From contig CACZNW010000127.1 of assembly GCA_902782595.1 (NCBI GenBank), positions 1-12,429 on the forward strand: a stretch of DNA of 12,429 bases. Direction: 5' to 3'. Source of the stretch: an uncultured Methanobrevibacter sp. GTDB lineage: Archaea; Methanobacteriota; Methanobacteria; Methanobacteriales; Methanobacteriaceae. The notes under the pieces are model-generated. The model made no database searches. It was not told the DNA's origin and worked only from the letters and a program-made list of their open reading frames with translations. Positions 6,851 to 12,429 of this stretch are shown one piece after another; within the stretch, counting starts at the first letter, position 1; the number at the start of each line of letters is the position of its first letter. The position numbers were made by a program, and so were the translations under genes.

Positions 6851-6857
6851 TTTTTTT
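6851..6857 (+). terminator. U-tract 3' end of the M14-like gene
   Basis: Seven consecutive T lie 18 nt after the TGA stop (6830-6832), without a strong hairpin. This fits U-tract termination before the beta-RFAP synthase promoter and leader. Confidence 0.4.
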
Positions 6858-6900
6858 AACATAGATTAATAATGAATTATTTTAATGGATGTGAAATGAA

Positions 6901-7884
6901 ATGATTATTAAAGCACCTTCAAGAATACACATGTCTCTAATTGACCTGAACGGGTCATATAGGAGAGTTGATGGAGGTATTGGTTTAGCTTTAGCTGATC
7001 CGCAGTTTGTATTGGAAATTGAACAGATAGACAGCGGAATTGAACTTGAATTCGCTGCCGGTGTAGATGATGAAGAAGCAATTGAGGAATGCAGGGAAAA
7101 AATCCCAAATGCAGCTCAAAAGACTATGGAATACTTTGACATTGACGCCGGATTTAAATTCACTGTTCATCAAACCTATCCTCCACATTCAGGATTTGGA
7201 AGTGGAACTCAAATTGCTGTTTCAACAGCTCACCTTATTACTGAAACCATGGGTATTGAAGTTGAAAGCCGTGAGTTAAGTAGTATTGTTGGAAGAGGAG
7301 GAACCTCCGGAATTGGAACATACACTCATGATTTGGGGGGATTTATTTTAGACGGAGGTCATAGTAAAGAGGAAAAACCTTTATTTTTACCGTCCGGGGC
7401 ATCAAAAGCAAAACCTGCCACATTAATTGCAAGATATGATTTTCCGGAAGAATGGAAAATTTTGATAGCCATTCCCGAAATCGAGACACATGTTGAAGGT
7501 GATGATGAGGTGGATGTTTTCCAGACTTATTGTCCTATTCCAAAAGAGGAAGTGGAACAGGTATCTCACTTGATTTTAATGAATCTTGTACCGTTCATGC
7601 TTGAAAAGGATATCAAAAACTTCGGATGGGCTATCAGTGAACTTCAAAAAGTTGGATTCAATAAACTGGAACATTCTCTTGACGCCACTTATCTGCCTAT
7701 AATGCAGGCTATCGAAAAGGCTGGAGCATATGGTGTGGGCATCTCTTCATTCGGCCCGGTATTATACACTGTATTTGATGAGTCAAATGAATTTATTGTA
7801 GAAAAAACCAGAGAAATTATTGGAGACAAAGGCACTGTATTTGTCACTAAAGCACAAAACCATGGTTTTGTCATTGAAAAATGA
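6901..7884 (+). CDS. mptG: Beta-ribofuranosylaminobenzene 5'-phosphate synthase
   Basis: The 327-residue product is the methanopterin-specific enzyme that condenses 4-hydroxybenzoate or 4-aminobenzoate with phosphoribosyl pyrophosphate, releasing CO2 and pyrophosphate, the first step toward the arylamine half of tetrahydromethanopterin (family knowledge). It belongs to the GHMP-kinase fold: N-terminal APSRIHMSLIDL at 5-16, the phosphate loop PPHSGFGSGTQ at 94-104, a second glycine loop GRGGTSGIGT at 131-140, and the C-terminal GVGISSFGP at 278-286. Length is normal for the family. The ATG at 6901 follows GTGA at 6891-6894 with 6 nt spacing. This gene is the strongest evidence that the host is a methanogen. 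No other methanopterin genes are adjacent. Confidence 0.95.
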   Translation: MIIKAPSRIHMSLIDLNGSYRRVDGGIGLALADPQFVLEIEQIDSGIELEFAAGVDDEEAIEECREKIPNAAQKTMEYFDIDAGFKFTVHQTYPPHSGFGSGTQIAVSTAHLITETMGIEVESRELSSIVGRGGTSGIGTYTHDLGGFILDGGHSKEEKPLFLPSGASKAKPATLIARYDFPEEWKILIAIPEIETHVEGDDEVDVFQTYCPIPKEEVEQVSHLILMNLVPFMLEKDIKNFGWAISELQKVGFNKLEHSLDATYLPIMQAIEKAGAYGVGISSFGPVLYTVFDESNEFIVEKTREIIGDKGTVFVTKAQNHGFVIEK

Positions 7885-7890
7885 ACAATA

Positions 7891-7899
7891 TTTTTTTTT
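7891..7899 (+). terminator. T9 tract between mptG and the LytS-like gene
   Basis: Nine T begin 6 nt after the mptG stop and end 3 nt before the ribosome binding site of the next gene. In archaea this is enough to cause termination, yet no promoter fits between the tract and the next gene; transcription of that gene must read through or start inside mptG. Confidence 0.45.
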
Positions 7900-7916
7900 A
7901 ATGGGGAGTGTTTTTT

Positions 7917-8945
7917 ATGAGCAATAATAAAAAGATAAGGATAAATTATAGAAATTTCGGGCTTTTGATAATTTTTTTACTGTTGCTTATATCAAATATT
8001 TTCCTCTACGGTTCTCTGATTAAATTTTATTATGTTAATCATGTATTTAAGGTTAGCTGGCCTATTGTCAATAATATTTTAACAATGGGCTCAGCGATTA
8101 TTATTTTCGGATTTATCTCAACAAGACTACCTCAGTTTAGGAATCTGGGTGACAGTGCGATTTATGAAATTGGATATCTGGTTATCATAGGTCTTTTCAG
8201 CATTATTATTTCCTATTTTAATAAGAGTACCAATACTGAAGCCTTTTTCATGCCTTTTCTGAACATGTTCAAGGTTTTGTCAGTTCTTTTGATATTGGTG
8301 CTTATTGCAACCAGAACACCCTTTTTTAAAAATATAATGAATAAAAAATTCACTAAAAGGGATTTGTTTTTCACATTTTTGATTTTCAGTATTTTAGGTT
8401 GCATTGCATCCAAATACACTATCCCGGTTAACAGTTCCTATGCCAATGTCAGAAATTTAATCATTTTAATTGCCGGACTGTTTGGAGGACCTTTTGTAGG
8501 TATTCCTGCCGGATTGGTTGCTGGTGGATTTAGATTCATTGAAGGAGGAGTCACAGGATTGCCCTGTTCTCTGGCCACAGTTATTGCAGGATTTATCGGA
8601 AGCATAATCTATTATTTAAACGGCAAAAGATTTTTAAAAGGAAGATCTGCCATTGTTCTGATGTTTTTATATGTCGGATTTGAAATGCTGCTGATTATCG
8701 TGTTGACTCCGCCTAATATTTCTGTTCCGTATATAAACGATATTTATCCTCTGATGTTATTCGGTGATGTTTTGGGGATGATTTTATTTATCATGATTTT
8801 TAGGGAAGTCAAATCAGACAATAACATCAGTTACGAAGAATTAAGAATCAGGGAACTTGAAAACACTCTGGATGAATATGATGACAGACTTGAGCAGCTG
8901 GAAGAAGATATAGAAATGTTAAAAAAGAATAATGATTTAAAATAA
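7917..8945 (+). CDS. LytS-type 5TM sensor-like membrane protein without kinase domain
   Basis: The 342-residue protein has about eight membrane segments. Residues 178-235 carry the signature of the LytS/YhcK 5TM receptor domain: LIAGLFGGPFVGIPAGLVAGG, then RFIEGG-TGLPCSLATVIAGFIG. In bacteria this module is fused to histidine kinase or diguanylate cyclase domains. Here, after the last helix (about 278-296), the protein ends in a charged coiled coil (about 305-340) with no catalytic domain. It may signal through a partner or act as a channel or transporter-like protein; this is inference. The start ATG at 7917 has GGGGAGTG at 7903-7910 with 6 nt spacing; the GTG at 7908 lies within that site and is rejected. 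It directly follows mptG and converges on the ACT gene. Confidence 0.78.
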   Translation: MSNNKKIRINYRNFGLLIIFLLLLISNIFLYGSLIKFYYVNHVFKVSWPIVNNILTMGSAIIIFGFISTRLPQFRNLGDSAIYEIGYLVIIGLFSIIISYFNKSTNTEAFFMPFLNMFKVLSVLLILVLIATRTPFFKNIMNKKFTKRDLFFTFLIFSILGCIASKYTIPVNSSYANVRNLIILIAGLFGGPFVGIPAGLVAGGFRFIEGGVTGLPCSLATVIAGFIGSIIYYLNGKRFLKGRSAIVLMFLYVGFEMLLIIVLTPPNISVPYINDIYPLMLFGDVLGMILFIMIFREVKSDNNISYEELRIRELENTLDEYDDRLEQLEEDIEMLKKNNDLK

Positions 8946-8974
8946 AAAAGGGAAGTTTATAAATTGTAAACTTC
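8944..8974 (-). terminator. Hairpin plus T-tract terminator spanning the ACT gene stop codon
   Basis: GAAGTTTA and TAAACTTC (8952-8959 and 8967-8974) pair as a perfect 8-bp stem with a 7-nt loop. Read on the minus strand the stem is followed by CC and a run of six T (8944-8949). The TAA stop of the ACT gene (8957-8959) lies within the downstream arm. The layout copies the ferritin terminator: same stem, loop size and overlap with a stop codon. Confidence 0.72.
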
Positions 8975-9388
8975 ATTGGCAGGGACAATCGGAATTTTAT
9001 TGTCAGTTAAAACCTGAATTAAGGTATCAATGTTGTCTGAATGCAGGAGTAAAATAGCTTTATCCTCTTTTTCATGGCTGAATGCATAAAGATATTCCAG
9101 ATCAATTAAATTATCTTTTATTACTCTTAAAACTGTAGTCAGACCTCCCGGTGAATCGGTCATCTCCACACCGATTATGTCTGTGATTTTAACCAGGAAA
9201 TTATTTTCTTCAAGTGCTTCCTTTCCCTTAATTGGGTCGTCAACCACAAGTCTTAAAATACCAAACTCGGAGGTATCTGCCATGCACATTGCTCTGATAT
9301 TAACGTCAGCCACGGTCAGTACTTCCAAAGGTTTGTATAAACTGCCCATTTTGTTTTGTAAAAATATTGATAACTGTTTGATTTTCAT
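8957..9388 (-). CDS. Tandem ACT-domain protein linked to paaK
   Basis: The 143-residue protein consists of two ACT-type domains, about 3-70 (IKQLSIFLQNKMGSLYKPLEVL, a classic ACT start) and 72-143 (GVEMTDSPGGLTTVLRVI). ACT domains bind amino acids or related ligands; stand-alone tandem ACT proteins (COG4747-like) are commonly neighbours of phenylacetate-CoA ligase genes in anaerobes (family knowledge). It probably senses an aromatic amino acid or aryl acid and modulates the ligase, which is an inference. The start has AGGTGAC with 6 nt spacing, lying in the 15-nt gap after the paaK stop, so the two genes form an operon ending at the hairpin over this gene's stop. Confidence 0.88.
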   Translation of the reverse strand: MKIKQLSIFLQNKMGSLYKPLEVLTVADVNIRAMCMADTSEFGILRLVVDDPIKGKEALEENNFLVKITDIIGVEMTDSPGGLTTVLRVIKDNLIDLEYLYAFSHEKEDKAILLLHSDNIDTLIQVLTDNKIPIVPANEVYNL

Positions 9389-9403
9389 AAAGTGTCACCT
9401 TTT

Positions 9404-10705
9404 TTAATGTAAGTTCCTTTCATCAATAACTCTTTTTGCTTTTCCTTCAAATCTAGGTAATGTTTTTGGTTCAACAAGAGTTACTTTAACGTTTATTCCT
9501 GTTTCGTTTTCAATGGATTTTCTGATTTTATTTTGAATCTCCATCATTTCTTTTATGCCGTCAAAGAAAATGTTCTGTGACGCTTCCACTTTCACTTCAA
9601 TTTCGTCCAGGGTATTGGGTCTTGTAACTATAATCATGTAGTGAGGCTCTACATCACCTATTTTAAGCAGTGCCTTTTCAATCTGTGATGGGAAAATAGC
9701 TACTCCTTTGACTTTAATCATGTCATCTGACCTGCCGGTTATTCTGCTCATTCTGGCATGTGTCCTTCCGCATTCACATTTTTCATATGTGAGTCTGGTC
9801 AGATCCTTGGTCCGGAATCTGATAACTGGCATTCCTTCCCTTTCAAGGTTTGTCAGTACCAGTTCGCCGGGAGTATTTTCACCCAGTGTCTTTTGGGTAT
9901 TTGGATCGATAATTTCGGGATAGTAAATGTCTTCTGCAATATGCAGTCCTTTCTGTGCACAGCATTCAACACCAACACCCGGACCCATAAGTTCTGTCAG
10001 TCCGTATATGTTGTATGCTTTGGTTGCGAAAAGTTCCTCCACCCTGTGTCTTATCTCTTCGGTCCATCCTTCCGCTCCGAATCCTATGGCTTTGATGTTT
10101 AACTCCTTGAGGTCAATTCCGTCTTCAAGAGCCACTTCGGCAAGGTGGATTCCGTAGGAAGGTGTAAAAATCAGCCCAGTCGCTCCGAAATCGCTCATTA
10201 TTTCGATTTGTCTGCGGGTCTGGCCGGTTGAAATAGGTATGATTGCAGCTCCAACTTTATGGCATCCGTAGTGAACACCAAATCCTCCGGTAAACATTCC
10301 GTATCCGTGTGTATTTTGCAGAATGTCATTTTCACCGATTCCCATCATTGTAAGACCGCGTGCGATGGTTTCCGCCCAGGTATCCAGGTCCTTTTCAGTG
10401 TATCCTGACACCACAGGTTTTCCGGTTGTTCCTGATGATGAGTGAAGTTCCTTGATTTCATTTATGTCAACTGCAAAAAGTCCAAAAGGATAGCTTTCCC
10501 TCAGGTCGTCTTTTGTTATGAATGGTAATTTTTCAATGTCCTTTAAAGTTTCTATGTCTTCAGGATAAACTTCAGCTTCACTGTATCTTTTATTGTAATA
10601 AGGTATTTTTTCAAATGCTCTTTTGACAGTTGACTGAAGTTTCTTTAACTGTAGTTCTTCAAGGTCTTGCCTTGACATTGTTTCGATTTCTTCGTTCCAA
10701 AACAT
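9404..10705 (-). CDS. paaK: Phenylacetate-CoA ligase (aryl acid-CoA ligase)
   Basis: The 433-residue adenylate-forming enzyme activates phenylacetate, or related aryl acids such as indoleacetate, with ATP and CoA. Visible motifs are the P-loop SSSGTTGKP at 89-97, YGLTE at 234-238 (A5-type motif), RTKDLTRL near 298 and GRSDDMIKVKG at 324-334 before the mobile C-terminal domain. A C-x-C-G group at 310-313 is typical of the family. In methanogens aryl acids can feed reductive carboxylation to aromatic amino acids through indolepyruvate oxidoreductase (established for some species); no such genes are in view. I place the start at ATG 10705 because GAGG lies 6 nt before it and family members begin with a WN-EIETMS motif; the in-frame ATG at 10717 contains that site. 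Co-transcribed with the ACT gene. Confidence 0.93.
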   Translation of the reverse strand: MFWNEEIETMSRQDLEELQLKKLQSTVKRAFEKIPYYNKRYSEAEVYPEDIETLKDIEKLPFITKDDLRESYPFGLFAVDINEIKELHSSSGTTGKPVVSGYTEKDLDTWAETIARGLTMMGIGENDILQNTHGYGMFTGGFGVHYGCHKVGAAIIPISTGQTRRQIEIMSDFGATGLIFTPSYGIHLAEVALEDGIDLKELNIKAIGFGAEGWTEEIRHRVEELFATKAYNIYGLTELMGPGVGVECCAQKGLHIAEDIYYPEIIDPNTQKTLGENTPGELVLTNLEREGMPVIRFRTKDLTRLTYEKCECGRTHARMSRITGRSDDMIKVKGVAIFPSQIEKALLKIGDVEPHYMIIVTRPNTLDEIEVKVEASQNIFFDGIKEMMEIQNKIRKSIENETGINVKVTLVEPKTLPRFEGKAKRVIDERNLH

Positions 10706-10816
10706 ATTTTGCCTCATTAAAATTTTAATATAATTATAATATCTTTGATACCATACATTAATGTTTTTACTTGGACTTTAACTTTTTAAGATAGTAATGA
10801 TAATATAATATTGTGG

Positions 10817-10831
10817 TGTGTGAGGTACACA
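10817..10831. promoter_or_regulatory. Candidate operator: inverted repeat upstream of the DUF2162 operon
   Basis: TGTGT-GAGGT-ACACA is a 5-bp inverted repeat with a 5-nt spacer, located 14 nt upstream of the TATA box at 10846. It stands out in otherwise AT-only surroundings. Its size and place fit a repressor or activator site, but I cannot assign a regulator and a chance match is possible. Confidence 0.3.
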
Positions 10832-10845
10832 TTACATCTAATAAC

Positions 10846-10858
10846 TTTTATATATTTT
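10846..10858 (+). promoter_or_regulatory. TATA box for the DUF2162-ExbB-DUF2149 operon
   Basis: TTTTATATATTTT is a strong box A. A start about 25 nt downstream (near 10877) would give a leader of about 45 nt with GGAGA at 10907-10911 as ribosome binding site, so unlike most first genes here this operon appears to have a leader. Confidence 0.55.
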
Positions 10859-10920
10859 ATTAGATTAATAATAAATTGTAATTAATTAAATTTAATTTGA
10901 ATGTATGGAGAATTTTTACT

Positions 10921-11631
10921 ATGGATATGATGAGTGTATTGTGGCAGGTTGGTATCTTTGCTTCCGTTCTTGTATTCGGTATTAAGATAGGACTGGCTTC
11001 AGGTTTGGCTAATCTGTCTAAAAAATTATTTGCAGCAATCTGCATCGCTTATGGTGGAGGTGTTGTGCTTATTTCAGCTATTGCTTCACTGTATTCGGAG
11101 CAGCTGGTTCAGGCAATTTACAGTTATAATACAATATTTTACATTATCATGGCATTAATCATGATTATTGCAGGTTTATTCACTATCAGAGAGTGGAAAA
11201 TTCATGACAAAAACACATCAACCGCAACTTCCCTGGCTATTATTGCTCCATGTCCGTGCTGTTTTGGTTCAATTATTGCAAGTGTCTTGATCGTCGCACC
11301 AACAATAGGAGTTACTTCACTTGATTTAAGCTGGTATGCGGCAGGAGCGCTTGTAGCGGTTATGATTGTAACTTATCTTGCATCAAATACAATAGTTAAA
11401 GTAATTAACCGGCCTTATCCGATTGTACTGGGCAATTTCATGCTTTTACTTGGTGCATATTTCTTACTTTCAGCCATTGTCATACCAAATATCGCAGGAG
11501 TATTGTCAAAAACTCAAAGTCCTATTACAATGGGTTCTCCTCAAGACATACTGATGGTAATTCTGGCTTTTGCCATTTTAATTGTCGGAGGTATTGTTTT
11601 GAATAAAAGAGGTAGAAATATTTTAAGGTGA
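10921..11631 (+). CDS. DUF2162 family membrane protein, putative transporter
   Basis: The 236-residue protein has about seven membrane segments (roughly 8-31, 36-57, 70-90, 103-128, 136-156, 166-191, 207-227) and matches the character of DUF2162, described as predicted transporters of methanogens. The notable motif is APCPCCFGS at 109-117, three closely spaced cysteines at the start of the fourth helix, comparable to thiol or metal sites in CcdA/DsbD-like and LysE-like exporters. Substrate is unknown. The ATG at 10921 is chosen over an in-frame TTG at 10897 because GGAGA at 10907-10911 lies between them. Its stop overlaps the ribosome binding site of the ExbB-like gene, so the two are coupled and probably work together. 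Confidence 0.78.
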   Translation: MDMMSVLWQVGIFASVLVFGIKIGLASGLANLSKKLFAAICIAYGGGVVLISAIASLYSEQLVQAIYSYNTIFYIIMALIMIIAGLFTIREWKIHDKNTSTATSLAIIAPCPCCFGSIIASVLIVAPTIGVTSLDLSWYAAGALVAVMIVTYLASNTIVKVINRPYPIVLGNFMLLLGAYFLLSAIVIPNIAGVLSKTQSPITMGSPQDILMVILAFAILIVGGIVLNKRGRNILR

Positions 11632-11636
11632 AATAT

Positions 11637-12281
11637 ATGGTTTTAAATATTCCCGGTGGAGAGTTTTTAACAGGTTCCCTTGATGTAATTTCACAAAGTT
11701 TAACAATACCTGTACTGGTTATATTGCTCGTAATTGTAATTATTTCAATCATTACATTGGGTGGAGTTATTGCGGAGTATACTTCAAGACGCAAGGTTCC
11801 TGTAGGAACAATCAGGGATTTGATTTATGAAATTAATAATGCATCATCTTCTGATGAATTGAAAAATATAATCAATAATGCTAAAATTCCAAAGGCACAA
11901 AAGAAAGTACTGACTGAAATCGCTTCTTCATCTGAATTGGGAAATTCTTCAAGAGAAGCACTTGCACGTAAATTATTCGAATTTGAAGAAGAAAAAACAA
12001 TGAATAATCTACAGAAAACTGACATTATCACCCGTATCGGACCGACCCTTGGACTGATGGGTACATTAATCCCGATGGGTCCGGGTCTTGCTGCATTGGG
12101 TGTGGGAGACATAAATACACTGGCATCTTCCCTTACAGTTGCGTTCAACACTACAATTGTAGGTATCGGTTCCGGTGCATTATGTTATGTAATCGGTAAA
12201 ATTCGCTCAGGATGGTACGACAGATACCTCTCAGATCTGGATGCGCTGATTGATGCTGTACTTGATAAAATGAATAATTAG
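11637..12281 (+). CDS. MotA/TolQ/ExbB family proton channel subunit
   Basis: The 214-residue protein has the ExbB/TolQ pattern: a first helix at 21-44, a cytoplasmic domain of about 85 residues, then RIGPTLGLMGTLIPMGPGLAALG at 133-155 and LASSLTVAFNTTIVGIGSG at 162-180, which correspond to the conserved pore helices. Family members form pentamers that pass protons or sodium ions around an ExbD/TolR/MotB-type partner to do mechanical work. The partner should be the DUF2149 gene 9 bases downstream. ATG 11637 is preferred because AGGTGA at 11626-11631 lies 5 nt upstream; the GTG at 11628 sits inside that site. It overlaps no coding sequence but is tightly coupled to DUF2162. Confidence 0.9.
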   Translation: MVLNIPGGEFLTGSLDVISQSLTIPVLVILLVIVIISIITLGGVIAEYTSRRKVPVGTIRDLIYEINNASSSDELKNIINNAKIPKAQKKVLTEIASSSELGNSSREALARKLFEFEEEKTMNNLQKTDIITRIGPTLGLMGTLIPMGPGLAALGVGDINTLASSLTVAFNTTIVGIGSGALCYVIGKIRSGWYDRYLSDLDALIDAVLDKMNN

Positions 12282-12289
12282 TGGTTCTT

Positions 12290-12429
12290 ATGGTAAGAAA
12301 AGGTGGAAGGCGAAGATCCAAACGTGTTGAAGAAGATCCGATGACCGGTACATCCAATCTTGTTGATGCAATGCTGGTTATTGCAGTGGGTTTTTTAGTT
12401 TTTGTTATCATAAGCTGGAATATGCAGGC
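12290..12429 (+). CDS. DUF2149 family protein, ExbD-like partner (partial, cut by window end)
   Basis: The first 46 codons are visible. They encode a basic cytoplasmic N-terminus (MVRKGGRRRSKR), an acidic turn EEDPMTGTSNLVD, and the start of a membrane helix (AMLVIAVGFLVFVIISW). The DPMTG-NLVDAMLV pattern with an aspartate (D26) at the head of the helix is typical of DUF2149 and recalls the ExbD/TolR/MotB stator aspartate at the start of a single membrane helix. The start lies 8 bases after the ExbB stop; the ribosome binding site is weak, suggesting coupled translation. The rest of the gene lies outside the window. Confidence 0.8.
   Translation, partial: MVRKGGRRRSKRVEEDPMTGTSNLVDAMLVIAVGFLVFVIISWNMQ

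Noticed and set aside
9758..10102. Long plus-strand frame antisense to paaK
   Set aside because: Lies wholly within the strongly supported paaK gene and encodes no recognisable domain; a shadow of codon bias.
10824..10835. NrpR nitrogen-regulator operator (GGTA-N6-TACC) upstream of DUF2162
   Set aside because: GGTA is followed after only 5 nt by TACA, so spacing and second half-site both differ from the known pattern.
11825..12151. 108-codon minus-strand frame within the ExbB-like gene
   Set aside because: Fully covered by a well-supported gene on the other strand, with no domain or ribosome binding site.

Overview
The window looks like a chromosomal segment of a methanogenic archaeon of the Methanobacteriales, most likely Methanobrevibacter or a close relative. 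The clearest marker is beta-ribofuranosylaminobenzene 5'-phosphate synthase (first step of methanopterin synthesis). Supporting signs are the AT-rich sequence, archaeal TATA boxes about 25 nt before several start codons, U-tract 3' ends, and typical methanogen families (DUF169, a phenylacetate-CoA ligase/ACT pair, DUF2162 with a MotA/TolQ/ExbB channel and DUF2149). The genus assignment is an inference. No rRNA, tRNA, CRISPR array, insertion sequence or phage gene was seen.

Layout. Positions 37-2278 (+): a DUF169 protein, then a tandem pair of cysteine-containing flavodoxin-fold proteins joined by a 4-base stop/start overlap. Positions 2289-2776 (-): an HdeD/DUF308-like membrane protein whose 5' end appears frameshifted. 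Positions 2827-4504 (+): a nitroreductase overlapping a MalY/PatB-type PLP C-S lyase or aminotransferase. Positions 4584-5381 (-): an NADH pyrophosphatase (NudC). Positions 5638-6832 (+): a ferritin with a complete ferroxidase centre and a small M14-like putative zinc hydrolase. Positions 6901-8945 (+): beta-RFAP synthase and a LytS-type multi-TM sensor protein without a kinase domain. Positions 8957-10705 (-): a paaK-ACT operon. Positions 10921 to the end (+): DUF2162 membrane protein, ExbB-like proton channel subunit and the start of a DUF2149 (ExbD-like) protein, which continues outside the window.

The left two thirds is rich in redox and stress functions (flavoproteins, nitroreductase, NudC, ferritin), fitting an anaerobe handling oxidants and iron. 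The paaK-ACT operon probably activates aryl acids. The right-end module is the most unusual part: a Ton/Tol/Mot-like ion-driven motor set in an organism presumed to have no outer membrane.

Two expression patterns recur. First genes of transcription units often have a TATA-like box 24-27 nt before the ATG and no Shine-Dalgarno site, suggesting leaderless mRNAs. Operon-internal genes have clear GGAG/GGTGA sites. Two operons end in nearly identical hairpins (8-bp stem, 7-nt loop) that span the stop codon and are followed by a T-tract.
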